Shown piece after piece: positions 23,813 through 38,945 of a stretch of DNA of 64,000 nucleotides (positions are counted from its first letter, which is position 1; every line of letters starts with the position of its first letter). Origin of the DNA: Liolophura sinensis (taxonomy: Eukaryota; Mollusca; Polyplacophora; Chitonida; Chitonidae); NCBI RefSeq assembly GCF_032854445.1, contig NC_088300.1, positions 27,199,608-27,263,607 of the forward strand. The letters run 5' to 3'. A program made the position numbers and the translations under genes. The notes under the pieces were generated by a model, which saw only the letters and a list, made by a program, of their open reading frames with translations, searched no databases and was not told the origin of the DNA.

Positions 23813-26800
23813 AAATAGCTATGTATATCATATCATGAAAAAATGCATGGGTGAAAAGCAAAAAATTACATTGCGTACTACAACCAAATTAAGGTAAAAT
23901 GTTGGCATGATTTATGAAAGTTCTGTTTATGAGGATATTTTTATGACAGTTTCATGTGAAATGTGTATATATCAGAGAGTTTTTGTTTTAGAAAAAACAC
24001 CTTATGTCAGATATGCATGACTTCTTCGATAGACATTGTATATTTCATTAATTGATTCAAAACATGCAATTATATGTCTTTTGAGGGTCAGATATAAATT
24101 TAATCTCTATATCAGCAGACCGTGCCTCTGGTGTATAGTACCTCCTAGGGGTATAAACTCTGGTAAGATATACCTCCAGGTTTCTCCTTTGGCTTTATCT
24201 CTGATCTGTACAATTTATCATAGTCGGGCATGTTATGGGATAAATAGTCAACCATTACCAGTTCTCACGAGCTTTCATACACACTGAAAGTGATGGCCAT
24301 GTATACATGTTAATTGGGTGTATCGCATCAACATTTACAATTTAGTACTGTTACTCCAGTTATGGTGCTTCTTTAAGATCTCTTGTAAGACATACTCTTT
24401 AGTAAGTTCAGTACAATTAGTCAAAATAAACATTGGTCTTAATTTAGTTATGAAAGATATTAGAATTAAATAATCAAGCACATGCTTTTCTCACAAACTC
24501 TTTGATGAGTTTTCTCAGGGTTGGGATTTCTTTTCCATGCATCTGCTGTCTTTAGCTTGTCTCTGTTGTGGAGAATTGATTGGTGACAGGGTTAGTGTTA
24601 AACGGTGATCACAGCATTATAAGGCTTCCCAGGTAGCAGCGTAATTGATTCCCCGCTCCGAGAAATCGTTAGGGAGTTTTTCAGTTTAACGGGCTTAAAC
24701 AACCCCATGGGAAGTAACCTTCAGCAGCAAGGTCCTTTCTCATTTCTTCTCTTGAATGATTAACGAGAGTTGCTTCGTTTTCTTTCTGGACTGGTGCAAG
24801 GAACTCAACAAACGTTGATTTGAATGTTTGTTGTTTTTCTCAGGCTTCCTTTCTTGCTTTTTTTGTATATTTTTTTTCATTTTTATTTTATGTGGGTAAT
24901 GTTTTGAGGGGAAGAGAGCCCACCATCAACATATGTGTTGAGATAGAGCTCCAGTCTCTCCCTGCCTTAGGGGCTAGCTGCTGGGTTAGCCCTTGATCCT
25001 ATCACTCTTTATTGCAGACTCTATAACTGTCCCACTCAAGTTTCAGTCTGGCGGAAAAGCAGACACACATGTGGCTGAGCATACTCTGGGGAAAAAACCT
25101 CACAGGAAATGGGGGGAAGTCCGAGCTGAAGCCTTGTAAAGAGAACAGTTTTGAAGGCAGTTTTGTTGGAGAAGCTGTGGCTGTCAGTGGATACAGGCAG
25201 TTTTCTTGGAGGTACCCTGGTACTGTTACTTCATCCTTGGGACGGGGTCTGAGCATGCCTTTTGTCAGCCATCTCAGTTGAGAGCTCATCTGTACTGTGG
25301 TTAGGGGAGGTTAGTGCTGGGCCTAAGGACAATGGAGGGAACAAGCTGGAAGCCAGCCAGCCTGTGAAACCAGTGCTTAGACAAGGAAAACAGGGCCGTG
25401 ATTCTGTGTGAGTGCATGTACTGGACCTGCATCCCATACTTACTGCTCAGCTTGATTGATTTCTACCTTTCTGCCAGGAGGCTGGGGCCTCTGTCCCATC
25501 AGGCTACTACAGCGGCAGTGTGCGGGACGGGTCAGTTGTGTGCTTGCTCACCAGTATACCTCTACAAGCTCTGGTTGACTTCTCAACTGAACTGCTCTTG
25601 TTCATTCCACAACTGATTAACTATGTAAGTAGTTTTAATGGAATTATGTACAGAATACATAAACTTTTGTGTATTATATACATGTACATGTATGTGTCAG
25701 CTACCCTGACCCCGCCTTCTTAGTGCCTTGTGTATGGTGATGGTGGCTGGGTGTACCAGTGTTATCTCTCCCTGGGTATACATGTAATGTACATGTGAAG
25801 TTCTAGAGGGGGAGATAGGAGGGTGATGGTGGCTGGGCTATGTTTGTATAGCTCTGCTGGTTCATAGTTGGAGCTGGATAGAACATTATGTGGTATGGGT
25901 TTAAGTGGCCAAACATTACCTGTGTCAATAGATGAGGATAGGATATATACTGTATACTTCTGTTTGGCACTGCACTTCAGCTCATTTCCAGTCTGTTAAG
26001 GTTGTCTCTGCTATCAGTCTAACCATACATCTGTGTCATATATTTTTGAAATATCATGAAACCTCACAATTCTGAGCCATAGCCAGACCACAGCTGCATA
26101 CACATGACATGGGATAAACCTGTTTTTGTAGAGCTCTGTAATATTATTTGAAATGCTTTGTCGATATATTACCACATATTTTTAGCTGGACTTATCTTCA
26201 TAAATACACAGATAGCTTGAAAGAATTTCAGTAGGGGTAATAAAATCATTGAAAGCCCATGTGTTGAGCGGCTAAGAAAATAAGAAAAATGTAATGTTAA
26301 TAATGCCTTTGGTAGATTTTGTCCTCTACTTTCAGAGTGCGCTGTATAAAAGTTGTCTTGAGTCCGTTTTGTAAAGTATGATTCAAGCATATTACATTAA
26401 CTTTGTCATGATGCTGTACCCACACTGAGTTTGTCTGGAGTCTATTGCTTATCTAAAAACACCTGTAGTCAGTATTTATTTTGGATAAATTTGTTTGAAG
26501 AACTGTTATATAGCTATTCAAACTGTATCAGATATATAATACAGTTTACATCCCCTACAGTCATTGCAGTAAATCTATTCCATTTTGTTTATAGATTGTA
26601 TGAATTGTAGGTGTATCCGATCTATGGTGACTGTATTTGAAGTGTGTAGGGTAGGACTGTAAGAGAGGATTTATATCAGTAAGCACCATCAGATCAGGGT
26701 AGATAGCCCACACCTTAACATAAATGGCATAAATGTATTGTATTGTTAGGGTGGGGGAGTCATAGCGATAGATTCTCTCAATCTCCTCAATATAATGCTA

Positions 26801-29800
26801 CTCTACTTCAGTCCAAGTCATCTTTAATAGTAAGTAATGGCCACCTGTCCACCCTCTATCTCTCACAGAGCGAGCTCGATTAAACCATTGATCTGTAATA
26901 ATAAGTAGTTCACTTATGGTAAATCAAACTTTAAGTCAGTTGCTTGTAGTTTAGACCCACTGCTGACAATACAGCACATGCTATTCTGTCTGGTTGTGAG
27001 AGGCCAGATATTTTTATGATAAATGTGTGTACATTTTCTGAAGTGATTACATATGTATAGGTGAACCTTGCCTGCCAGGGGCCTGATGTTTCAGATAGGG
27101 ACAATGGCGTGCTACACCCAGGTGACTGGGTACATTTTATCAGGTTCAGCAGATTTTTAAAACTTCTGCAGTTCAACTGCTTTGGCAGTTCAAAACCTTT
27201 TTAACTATTCTGTTGAGACATGTTGAATACTTGAAGGGAAGAAACATTATTAATTTTTTTATTGTGTTTTTTTTTTTATTGTTTTTTTTTTATGGAAATA
27301 TTACAGGTGTTAAATTCACATTGAACTCAGCCCTGTATTGTTAGAAGTGGTGTGAAGGCCGGGTCGGTCATGTGGAACTGGCATGAGTGATTCTAACCGT
27401 GACAGGTTTATTCCTCATCTTTTGTTCTCAAAGACCTGCTGTAAACACCCTAGAGACTACCCTGTCAATCATCAAGAGCAGCTCACCTGGCAAAGCTGTT
27501 GTTTTAATTACCACAGAATTCCAGAATTACACACACGTTACACAACTCATATTTTATACTCCTAGATGATGAGTCCTTTTTTTGTTCAGGCTTGTGTGGT
27601 GTTTTAGGCAGATGTGGGAGTTCATAAAGCAGGCTTCAGGAGCTGTGCAGCTTCTATTATGTATACCACCCAAAAGTTTGTCCATTTCTAAATTACCAAT
27701 TTGTCCTGATTCAGGAGTTCCATGGACCTTATACAGGTGTTTTGAGGTTTTTGAGAAGGTAGAGAAATACCCTAGTGGAAAAAGTAATGTCATCACTAAA
27801 AGTAGTATTTTATGACCTGTATATATGTATCTTTAAATACACTTTTTTTTGGCAGCTTTTTAAGGCATATACAGTTGTGCTAGGCAGATACTCCAGCGAC
27901 TGTGAGTTCTTCACTATGGAGATGTCTCAGCTCACAGCTAAATACACTCAAATCTAAACCTGATGGAATGTATTTATAGCTTGTTATGCAGAACTACCTC
28001 CCAAAATCTCTCATTCTGTTGAGAGACATTGCATGGATTTGGGGGCACTATGCAGCCGTTTGATGAAAGGCACGAGTATAAAATGATAAAGGCCTGTTTT
28101 ACTTTTTACTTGTGATGGACTGTTTTGAATAGCCTTAAATATCCCTGACCACTATAGCTCTGAGTAAATACAACAGTGACACAGGTGTTGAGGGGAAATG
28201 GAAGTAATATATAGTCAAATATTTGCTAGCACTTTAATCTTCAGTGTACTGTGATAGTTTATATCCATGGAAAACGATTGAGGTAATGTGTCAGTCTTTT
28301 TAAGAGTAGCAGTAACATTTAGGATAGAGGGTATGTCACCCTCTGTATTAGGCCGGTAACTGTCTCAGGCTGTCATGATGGTTCCGTCAACTGCAATTCC
28401 TTAAAACGAATAGTAGTTAGCTTACCAGATTATAAAAAAGGATGAATTTTTGGAATAAAACAAAATGGCCCATACACAGTCACAAGCTTTGAGGCATGAG
28501 CACTTCAAAAATACACCCCACAATCAGGAACAAGAAAAACACCGTGGGATGATCCCCAACTACAACAACAACAACAAAAGCCTCTTGTAAAGCTGCTTGT
28601 CCCAGATAAAAAGTGATCATAGTGAGAATAAACTCAAAAAGTTGATGTTCTCAGCTGACTGCCTCTTGTTGCGCTATGTCCATTTTTGTTCAGAGAGGAA
28701 GGGTTACGATATTAATAGAGGAGTATTAAGGTTGAGGCTATTACGTGGATCATATGAACATGTTATTGTAATACTTGTTAACGGTAAAATAACCAATATA
28801 TCTATGACTGACCATGTAGAACCTGTTTGAAGTGGCACGTGTCAACACAAAGCACTTGTTTTGGAACTTTTTAATAATCAGATGTCACCCTTACCATTAT
28901 GAAGATGACAAATGTATGCCTGGGTGTCTGTACATTTCCACTTGTGGGCCAGAGCTGGGTTTGTTGTTTACAAGCAAACAAAGTGAACACAAAAGAGCAT
29001 GTGACCTCATGCCATGTATAATGTACACAGTCTCATGCAGAACAGTCGCAGAACATAGTAAACAATGGTGGTGGGCGATATTGGAAGGTACAACATACAC
29101 AAGTTTGTTTTGGTTTGACATTTTACATATAGCTGTTGGCAGTTTTAATCAGGCTCCTCATGAAAACCTGTTTAATAGTGATACTGTATGGGCCGTTCAG
29201 AGACATTTGTCTGGGTCGGGTGTGATAAATTGGGGTAGGGCTAACAGCTTTTAACTTTAAACTAGATAGGTTTACAGTTACAGTGCTTAAACTGAAGGTC
29301 ATCCACTGAATGAGTGCCTGTATATATATAAATTACTAGGTTTCTGGAACTTTATTACCCATCATACACCTCTGGTGGGCAAGATCAAAGTGGGGAATTA
29401 AAGCTATCCCCTAGCCAGTCACCACAGGGAGCCACCCTAATGTGTCTATCTTGTCCCCTAAGATAGCTGTCTAATACCACTGGAGAGCTGAAATGTCTGC
29501 TATGGACCATTTACTTTGCCATTTCATCCCTTTGTTCTCTACAATTTGTTTTCTTCTTCTGGGCATGAATTGAGGTCAGTGAGTGTTATTTCTGAGTGAA
29601 GTGGATTTCTTTTCAACTGAAAGTCGTAACAAATTTTGTCTTTGTTGGCATCAGTTCAGGTAATTTCAGGTGTGATGGGGATACAAGTATAAGGGGGTTA
29701 TACTTGTTTTGGAGCCCAAAGAGCTGTTTGTATAGTGAGATATGCTATTGTGTGCATGCTTGGCCCAAGGGTGTCCATCTGCCACCGCAAAACAGCTGAG

Positions 29801-32800
29801 CATGGTGGACATGGGGCTCTGATAAGTAAGGTTAATTAATCTGTATTGTGAAAAGTGTAAGACTCCAGTCTAGGCTGGGGATTAGCGAGATCAAAGAGAA
29901 GGTGTCTGGCTAACAGCTTGTATCCCCTTGCACTAGGGTCTGTTACCAAGCTCATTGCCCTGTCCCCCACACTCCCCCTATCTCTCTCCCTCCACCCACA
30001 CCCCATCAGGTCTGGCCCCTTGGTTAGACCTGGACTGTGCCTTGTTTAACTAACCCCAAGTGAATCCCACCACAGATAGCTTTGTTCTCTCCACAAAATA
30101 CATTTCTGGGCAAATGCCTGAAGGTGAGGGCTGCCCAGTGACAGGGGTTTGTGTAGGGCTAAGATAATGACAGACCTGTGGGTCAGGTGGTATATGATAA
30201 CTGGAGCTCTGAGGGCCCAGTGAGTGAGGGCTGGGCTGGCCTAAGTCTCCAGTCTATATGATGTATTATCTCCCTGGCCCTGTGAGGCTGCCTTTATCAA
30301 GAGGGAAGGGGAGAAACTGTTCTCACAATGACAGGGGTAACCTAGTAAGACAAATTGATCTCACCATAGACCTGTTTGAGGGGGTGGCTGAGATAATGAC
30401 TACTATTTGCTGACACTCTTATTAAAGGCCACTTTTGTATCATCCATTTACTGTATTTCTCATGCCATCTATCAGGGTTTACAGTGGATCCCAAAGTAAC
30501 TGTGGTTATTCAGTCTTGCCTAGCTCCATTTCATAACACACTTTATATTTTAGTTTTCACCAAATAAAAAAGTAACACCTGATTAGATCTATGAAAAATG
30601 TTGTCCATGTGATCTTTCGTGAAAAAATAATATGTAAATGTATATAAGTCAAGATTTTGTGGTATATGTGTGTGTACACCATAAGCAATAAATCTAGGTT
30701 TCATCTTGATTTGTGTCTTGTCTTTAGGACTTTAAAAGCAAGGTTGAGACAGACCATCCACAAGGAGACCTTGTGATGTAATGAAAATATGTAAAAAAAA
30801 AATTAAAAAAAAATTTTAACATCACAGGTTGACAGACAAATACATAAGCACATGTACTATAAATTCTGTTATATGTTTTCTTACAACAATACATCAGTTG
30901 GACAACAACGTACCGTGACATTGATTCTGTCAGCCCAGTATGTCTCATGCGGTACATCTGATTTAGCATATTGATAACCTTAACTGATTACCATACATGT
31001 AAATGTGTTAAAATATTAGGCATGCGTATGTGTGTGCACATGCATTGCAAAAATGTACACGTAGTATTGGTAATTACTCCATTTGGTGGTACCTGTCTAC
31101 ACCTGTGTATCTTAGGAGAAATAGGTGAAGAAAAACTCTAGGTTGACCACTATTCCAAGCGTCCCAGATTTGGATGATAGAATTGGTTTAGGTCTCAGTA
31201 ACTTTAACCTGACTTAATTGTTAATATAATCTTTTTCTAAAGTGAGCAACCAGTAACACCAGTGTGTGAGGGTGCCACATAGTTCACATTTTTTTAAGGC
31301 AGTGTTTTCTTTTCAGACATTAGAAAAGCTGTTAAGTGTTTGTGGATTGAGAGAGGGTGAAGTCTGAGGTGGTCACTGGTCTGTTACAAGCATATCCACT
31401 TTATACCTGCTGATTGTAGCACCTGAGGGGGTCAGGGAAGTCCAGCTAAGTCAGAGGCACATGAAGGACAAGCATTACCCACGACTCACTGTCAGTTTGT
31501 GTCTTCTGATTGGAGGAGAGCTGGCTCATGCAGTGCTGATTGTACCAGCTGAAGCCACTGGCTGTCTAGCTTACGGGATTCATAATTAATTCCTGATTGC
31601 AGCAGGGAACATCTATTTTCTTCACAGATAGAGAACCAGATATTTTTTCTTTATGCATGGGAATTTTTTTCTTTTTTTTGAACTGGATTACTTGTGGATA
31701 TTGTACTCAGGATACAAGTAGCTGAAAACTGGTATGTTGGCCTATCAATTTCTCTTATTTTTATACATATATATACTGATTTACTGTTATTCTGTCGCAT
31801 GTCATGTGCCTTAGTTCTAACACCCTGCTAATTGGCCCTGAATTTTATTTCTAGGAACACTTTAGTGCTGTTAGTGGGTAGTAAAAATAGTGAGCAGTTT
31901 TGTGTTAAGTGATCCAAAGTACTTTCATTGTTCAGTTGGGTGCTGTGATACAGAGGGGTGAGGGAACGTTTACATGTTGCCTGTCAGTCTTTAACACTGC
32001 ACCCTTCTCCAGGCAATGAGCAGATTGCTGTAGAACAGTTCTCCAGGTCTAACATGTGACCAGTTATACACAGTACTGTGTGGTCAGTGAAACATGATTC
32101 CTGCTCTGCTGTATTTCAAGATCCTGGAATTGGAGATGGGTGGTGGTGTTGACCTGCCAAGCATTTATGGTGTTATCTTGGCTAGGAATAGGGTGGCTCA
32201 GCTAGGAGGAGCTGTATACATGTGTAAACTGGATGACACATTGTCACCTAGCAAGATGCTGAGTAAGTAAACTCATTCTGAGCAGTGAAGAAAAAAGACC
32301 AGATAGACTGGTATTTACACCTATGTGAGAGTCAGATGGCTGTAAGTGAAAGGGGCTTTTAGGATTACAGGCAATAAGCTTAGTTCACTTTTTTTGTGAT
32401 GGAGACAGAAATGTATATCTTTTATTAAATTTTAATTGCATCCTGTATGTTTTATCTGACATATACATGTTTGTCTGTGTAAAGACCGAGTAGATGTATA
32501 TCATGTTACACTTAATGCAAGTGTTAATGTACTTTGTTGACAGTGCAATTGTGGATGGGTGACCATGTGTACATATTTTTTTCTCTGTTTAATCCACGCA
32601 CAGGGAGGTTAGGGAGACATTTATGATTGACCGATCCCTAGGTACACATGCATGTATATTATGGGTATATAATGAGGAGACTAATTTGTGTTTAGAGAAC
32701 ACAGGAAATATGACTAAGAGAATGGCAATGTGCACTTGTCATATATATCCTCTCCCTACCTGAGACAGGCAGGGTTGTGGCTTAGTAATCCTCTATTGTT

Positions 32801-33110
32801 ATCCCCCACGCCCGTGTAGGTTGGGCACACTCACCTAGGGCTTATCCCCTCACCTGACCATACCTCATGTGAGGGCTAAAGGCAGATCTAGATCTGATCC
32901 TTTCAGATAGTTAGATTGTCGCACTCTTCAAAGATTCCATACCTAATATGTACATATTTGTTTTATCTACCATCATGGATGATAGATATTTGGTGTTTGG
33001 GCCATGATGGTTTATCTGCTTTCTGTCCAGACTTTACAGTTGAAGACATTTGTCATGTTAATGGTTAGGTCTCTTTGATCACATCGTCCTTGCCGCTGAG
33101 GACCGAGGTT

Positions 33111-33127
33111 GGGGGGGGGGGGGGGGG
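33111..33127. repeat. G17 homopolymer
   Basis: Seventeen consecutive G on the plus strand. A run this long can form G-quadruplex structure and is error-prone in sequencing. Confidence 0.9.
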
Positions 33128-36100
33128 ATCAGATGCGCAACTATTTCAGACTGATTTATCTCTTCACTGACTTGTCACTGGCTCTAGGCTGCCTCTCTTA
33201 ACTTCCAGCCATGTGTTCTTCTCATATCTTTAGCAACTACTCATCATTGTATCCATTACAATGCTAATTTAAAAGTAACCTTTAGCATTTTCCTGTTGGC
33301 AGTAATTTACCTATATATATGTAGTTGCATTGTCTACCATTGACTGACTCACTGTGTCGCTGCTGTGAGTTGTCTTTACAAAGCAAAAGTAGTATGGTAC
33401 ATGTTAACTGAATTTGAGTTAACATCCACAGCTATGATCCTACAGTTGTGAAAAAAGTTGTCTGTACTTATAAGGTGCTTTGAACTGGGGCAAACTGTCG
33501 TTGAAAATTTGTGTGCTTGATGCGCTTGAGGACTTCATAGGCACTCATTTAACGTGAACCTTCAGATCATTTTTGCTGCACGATGCTAAAAGGTAAAGTA
33601 TGAGTAGTTTTTGCACTAGTTACATGAAGGGGGCTTTTGAGTATGCTAAGGCGTGATTCATAAAAGCTATATTAGAAAGCTTAGCTTAACCTTAATCATA
33701 CCTGGACAATGCACATGCTGTATTCATGGGCATCGACACACATACAGCTTAGTCCAGCTGTGGAATTCTCTGGTGATCTAACTTGATTTTCCAAGGTACT
33801 TGCTTGGAATAGTTGAAATGCTGCCAACAGTAGTGTTATACCAGTGTGTCTATAGTTGTGGATCAGGTGTTACAGAATGAGATCATACCTTAGCAGTCTG
33901 GCTGTTTATATACTACATGTTCATGTTAGCAGAAGCATATGTCCTAGACGTAACAGTTTCACCTTCACAGATGTAATATTTTAACATAGGCAGCCACTAC
34001 TATGAACGTATCAGTTTTACACCTACATAGATCGTCTGTATTCTACAGCATTTTATGTTCACCAGACATAACAGAGTGACATAGACTGTATTTTAGAGGT
34101 AAGGTATTATTTGTATCTTCATGTAGACATTCTACCTGTAAATCTGTCTGTGCTCTAGACATATCAGCTTTTGAAAATGTCTGTATTCTAAAGATAACAC
34201 TATAACCTGGGCAATGGTGAAAGGCATATTCGAGATGATTGAGAGATAGTATTCAGTTTTAAAAAGATTTTATTTCTGAAAAAAGGAGTACAAGAACTCC
34301 TGTCAAAAGCAGATATTTATACTAGGGTTTGTATTGAACTAATCAGTGGTATGTACATGCCTTAAGGGAGTCTTTGATCATCTGAAACACCAAAGACAAA
34401 ACGTGTGAACTCTAATGAAAAGCTGTACTTTTATTAAAGTTAAATACTGTTCAGATAACATTTATCGTCTATTCTGAGATCTGTGAGATTTTAGTAGCCC
34501 CCTTGTTTTTTTGCTACTTATATACACTTTTGTGATAACATTGACTGCATCTATTGAAGTGCTTGAGATAAAAAAAAACAGCTCTTTTTTACAAAAGAAT
34601 ACACCTGACACCTGCGAGTGACATAACCAGGTGGTCTGCTGCTAGATGCCCAGAAAACCAGTGACATATATGGCAGATAAGTACATGTATGGCATATGTA
34701 CCAGTATAGCAGACATATACATACACATTTTGATCACTGAATGTTACCAGTTGTAGGGTAATGAAAGATAGATAGATAATGTAGATAATGAAACTGATGC
34801 AACATTGGTTGAAAAACCAAGTCAGTGTTTGCTACATGTGTACAGCTTTTGTAACAAAAAGCCAATGTGCATGATGTTGGAGGAAAGGTGAAAAAAAGCA
34901 CGCCTGTGTCATTCACGTCTGTGCCTGTACTGGTTCACCTAGCTGTTTTCTTCTGCCTATTGTCACATTTGATATATTCTTCAGTCGCAGAAAAAATCTA
35001 ACTGGAAAGTTCACTGGAGATTTTCCTCATTAGCTATATATTTATAATACAATGTGCCTATTTACTGGTAAAGGTAGGTATTTTTCTTCACATGCTCACT
35101 GTTTTGAAAAATGAAAGACTTGAGATCATAATTTAGGGATAATGGTGTAAACAAGTGGTGAAAAGGATATGAAGTGAAGCGACTTATTCGTGAGCTGGAT
35201 TTCTGTCTCGCACAATATGAACACAGCTGACATTGACTTTAACAGATTCACTTGAGTTGTAAGCAACAAAAGCATGTTGTAGACCCTGTTAGACACACAG
35301 GGTGTTCTGAAATACCTGTGTTAAGTAAAGGCCTCTGCCTAGATGTACAGCAGTAAACAAATATGGTCAGCTATTGTGGGTTGTGATTTGATCATGCACG
35401 TAGTGAGCAAATTAAATAACTGGCTGAAAGGAGCATTCCACTGTATTGTCTATCAGCATACTTCTGGGGATTAGCCTTTATTGTAATTAACAACAAGCCC
35501 TCATGTTTACAGGTAGACTGTCTGGAGTTGAAAAAGGCAAGGCCACTTGTTATTATTTAAAGCTCGTAGTAGTAACAGATATGTCACTAATGTGTTCACC
35601 TCTTTTACATGCAGAGGAGTCGATAAGTGAATTTTGCTCCAACTTGATGGGCCTTTATGGTGATGTGTTGGCATGGATTTTTTCATGTGGTATTCAGACA
35701 AAGTACGACAGTTTATGTAAACTTGTGTTTCCTGTGTGCTGTAATACTGAAGTACATGGGGTTATTTACAGGATCATTAGCCAGGGCTAAGATGTGCTGA
35801 TTGTGGAGTTTTTTCTGACAAAAGTGTTAATGGTGTGTGGAGAATGAGGGGTGGATTGATTTACATTACATTCGTACTGTTGTGACAGCTTGTGTGAGCT
35901 GATAAGACAGGATGTTCTAATGAACCTCACTGTCAATTAACCACTCTATAGATGTAAGCTGCTGATACTGATAAATGTCAAGTAGGAAAAGAATTTTTTT
36001 TCTTTGGCAAAAACCAATTTTGACATTTTTAACCTGTATATCTAAATCTCTACTCTTGCACTTTACACAAATTCTTAGCTTATAAAAGCTTCTGCTGCAA

Positions 36101-37102
36101 TTGTCTCCCCAAATTTAAAATTAACAAGTCACCCTGTTTTCTGAAGTGATGCCAAGAACAAGTTTACTCTATGGGCTGTGTATGTGTGGCTATTGCTTGG
36201 TTTTGTGCAGACTGGATTAGCAGGTGCAGTGGCTGCCTGGGTAAAAACCAGCAAGGTGAGGATAGTACACAAGACCCGGAGCTTTGCAGAACTGGGGTCT
36301 CCCAGCTCCAGAGCTGAAAGTCTGTGTGGCCGGCCACCAGGTGTCTGTTAGTTGTAACAGAACCAACTCACGCCAAGATTTTATTGATCAGTAACCTGAG
36401 TAAAGCGTTTAAACTTGTGAGAGGGCTTTAGGTTGATACCTGTGTTTCTGGCACAATGGACCATACTGAAGCCACCTTAGCTGATAGCCTCTGCAGCTGG
36501 ATTAGCTTGGGTTGAGTATAATAGCCAATCGTTATAAATACTCATAACAGCCATTAGAAACGTGGTCACAAGGACAGGTTTGAGGTTGTCAGTGTGCCAT
36601 GTGCTACATTTCACCGGAAATCAATATCTCCTGTGTGTTGTGAGCAATCTGTCTTGCAGTGATTGGTACTAGAAGTACAGTTAACCCCCCAGTCATGCTG
36701 TAACCCACTTATCTACTGGCTCCATTATCCATGGAATGTTGCATGTCTTTGTTAAAACCAGTATTTATGATATCACAGGAAAATATTTTGTGGACTTTTG
36801 CAGAAACATTGCATGAGCTCATCTTTCTTGCAGCTATATTTATATAGTAATAAAAGAATTCAAGTCACGTAGTGGTAGATATTGTTTAATACTGTTGTGG
36901 TACATATGAGTTTGGGATGCTAACCCTAGGCTATCATCCCTATCTTAGCCTGCCTGAGGCTTGAAGCTTTTAATTATGCCTCAGTGCTATCAATATCATT
37001 ATTGATCTAGATCTGTAGCAGCCAAACTAGTTTATATTATCGACGGTATCCGCCAGGTGTATAACCTTGTGTAAAAGTGACCTTCTTTATTGGACGCCCT
37101 TG

Positions 37103-37126
37103 TGTTGTTGTTGTTGTTGTTGTTGC
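37103..37126. repeat. (GTT)n microsatellite
   Basis: About seven GTT units followed by GCAG, which makes the right end resemble a splice acceptor by accident. No open exon follows. Confidence 0.85.
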
Positions 37127-37265
37127 AGTAGTAACCTAATTACCTCATTATGCTCGTGAAGATCAGTCGAGGACAATTCGTCCATTGTTTTACTCAAGTG
37201 ATGTATGTCCATGAAGATTGACATCTGATTGACTTTCTTTTTCCAAGGATGTTGAGTTAATTGAA

Positions 37266-37287
37266 CCCCCCTCCCCCCCCCCCCCCC
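37266..37287. repeat. C-rich homopolymer (C6-T-C15)
   Basis: Six C, one T and fifteen C. Comparable to the C16 tract at 14721 and the G17 tract at 33111. Confidence 0.9.
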
Positions 37288-38844
37288 AAAGAAGTTTTTG
37301 TACAGTATGTCAGTGGAAACTGCTTCCCTGTGGTTAGCTTATGTGGAAAGAGCCTCTCTTGTTAAAGTGATTATCATGTCAATAGAGATTTTGTCTGATT
37401 TCCGTCTCTTTAAGAATCTGTCAAGGTTTTCATGTTAACTCAAGTATAAGGATATTGGCGTTAGGCCCTTAAACCGCTGCAGATGTCTCAGTCAGTGCTA
37501 CGCTTGTTAAAGTATCCTCCTGAACAGGCGTCATGTGAACACGTAATTAGTCACTTTTCACCTTTTCCACCCTATGAAAAAAAAATATCATCAAGTGTAG
37601 ATACGGATTGATGTCTTGCTGTGTTTAATTTTTTCTTGTGTGGTTGTATGATGAGCCGTGGCTCTTGATTTTTGATGAGGTAGATGTGCATTTTTTGTTT
37701 TCTGAAGTCAGTAGATGGGTAATTGTGAACATCGGACTCACTACGAATTTTGATGAGGCAGTGGTAAACAAATCCGTGTAATGCACCATTAGGTTTGCAT
37801 GTGAGATCTTTGTGTATAGAATAAAATACCTGACTGAGCTAAGGTCTACGGTTTGTCCATGTTGTCCAGGGCTACCTGTCCGTTTGCCACCTGCCATGAG
37901 GACAGCTCCAGTCAAAAGGTATAACAGACTCCAGTAACAGTTATAGTGACTACAGACAGAGAATCCCTCATGCCTGCCAGCAGTTATAGGCCCAGAAATA
38001 AACATCGCGTTCAGTAAAACATTGTGCTGTGGTTGCCTGCTGGCCAGGATGTATGCCCATCAGGTTTCTACAGCAGATATAGGTCAGCATGCTGAGGTTT
38101 GAACTGAATTGACTGTCAGGTTTTGGCGGCTTTTTTAGGCCTTGAGGTATATCCAGTGTGAGATCACTGCAGTCAGTTGAAGGATCTGTCACACTGGAGA
38201 AAGGACTGGCATTGGCAGGTACATGTAGAGTCAGACATTGTGGTATACATGTAGTGGTACTCATCACCATTAAGTGTTGTTTACAAGTAAGTTTTCAAAG
38301 CTTCTGTGCTGTTTTTGGATGGTTATTGTTTTTTATCGTCATGCCAAGTGACGAGATTAGTACTACACAACATGTCCGTATTGACTATTGATGATGTGAG
38401 CACTGGTTGAAGGAAAGCTCTACTTGAGCTTGACAGGTTCTTATTTACCATTGTATAATCTTTGCCATCTTTACAGTATGAATATTTTAACATTATAGTC
38501 GAGGCTGTGTTCGAAAGTTAATCTGAAGATAGCTAGTACAGTGCATTTTCTGCCTGCCTATGCTGCTAAACAGGGATGGTTATGAGCAACATAGTGCATA
38601 TGAACATGGCTGTGAGAAATAGTCACGTGGGCAATTTGATTAAGTATTCAGGTTTTTTGGTGTTGTATATTTTGGTGGTAGCATCATAATGTAGATGGAG
38701 ATTTGTTGAGAAAGTCAAAAGATGAAAGCCTCCTTACGGATGTAAGAATTGGTCATATGTTCATTTGTCTCATTTTAACATAATTTGGAATGTGCACATT
38801 CGTATTTTTACGGGCAGTGATTCCATGATGCAGAAACATGCGGA

Positions 38845-38945
38845 AGGTCATGAGGTTGTCCCCTGGGCTCTGCATGGCTTTCCTCCTACCATAATGGTAG
38901 CTACCGTATAAGTGAAATATCCGTGAGTTTATAAATAAATAAATA
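38845..38945 (+). mobile_element. SINE 3' fragment
   Basis: Plus orientation: GGTTGTCCCCTGGGCTCTGC, TTTCCTCCTACCATAATGG, CCGTATAAGTGAAATATCC and an AATAAATAAATAA tail. It is the 3' part of the family at 8816, with the GAATATTCTTGAGTAC segment shortened. Confidence 0.8.

Noticed and set aside
28832-29254. 140-codon plus-strand ORF in the long non-coding stretch
   Set aside because: No recognisable domain, no splice borders, irregular composition; consistent with a chance ORF.
37103-37130. Splice acceptor after the GTT repeat (TTGTTGCAG)
   Set aside because: It is produced by the microsatellite itself, and no open or exon-like sequence follows.
37625-38005. 126-codon minus-strand ORF
   Set aside because: No family resemblance, and it overlaps other short ORFs in several frames.
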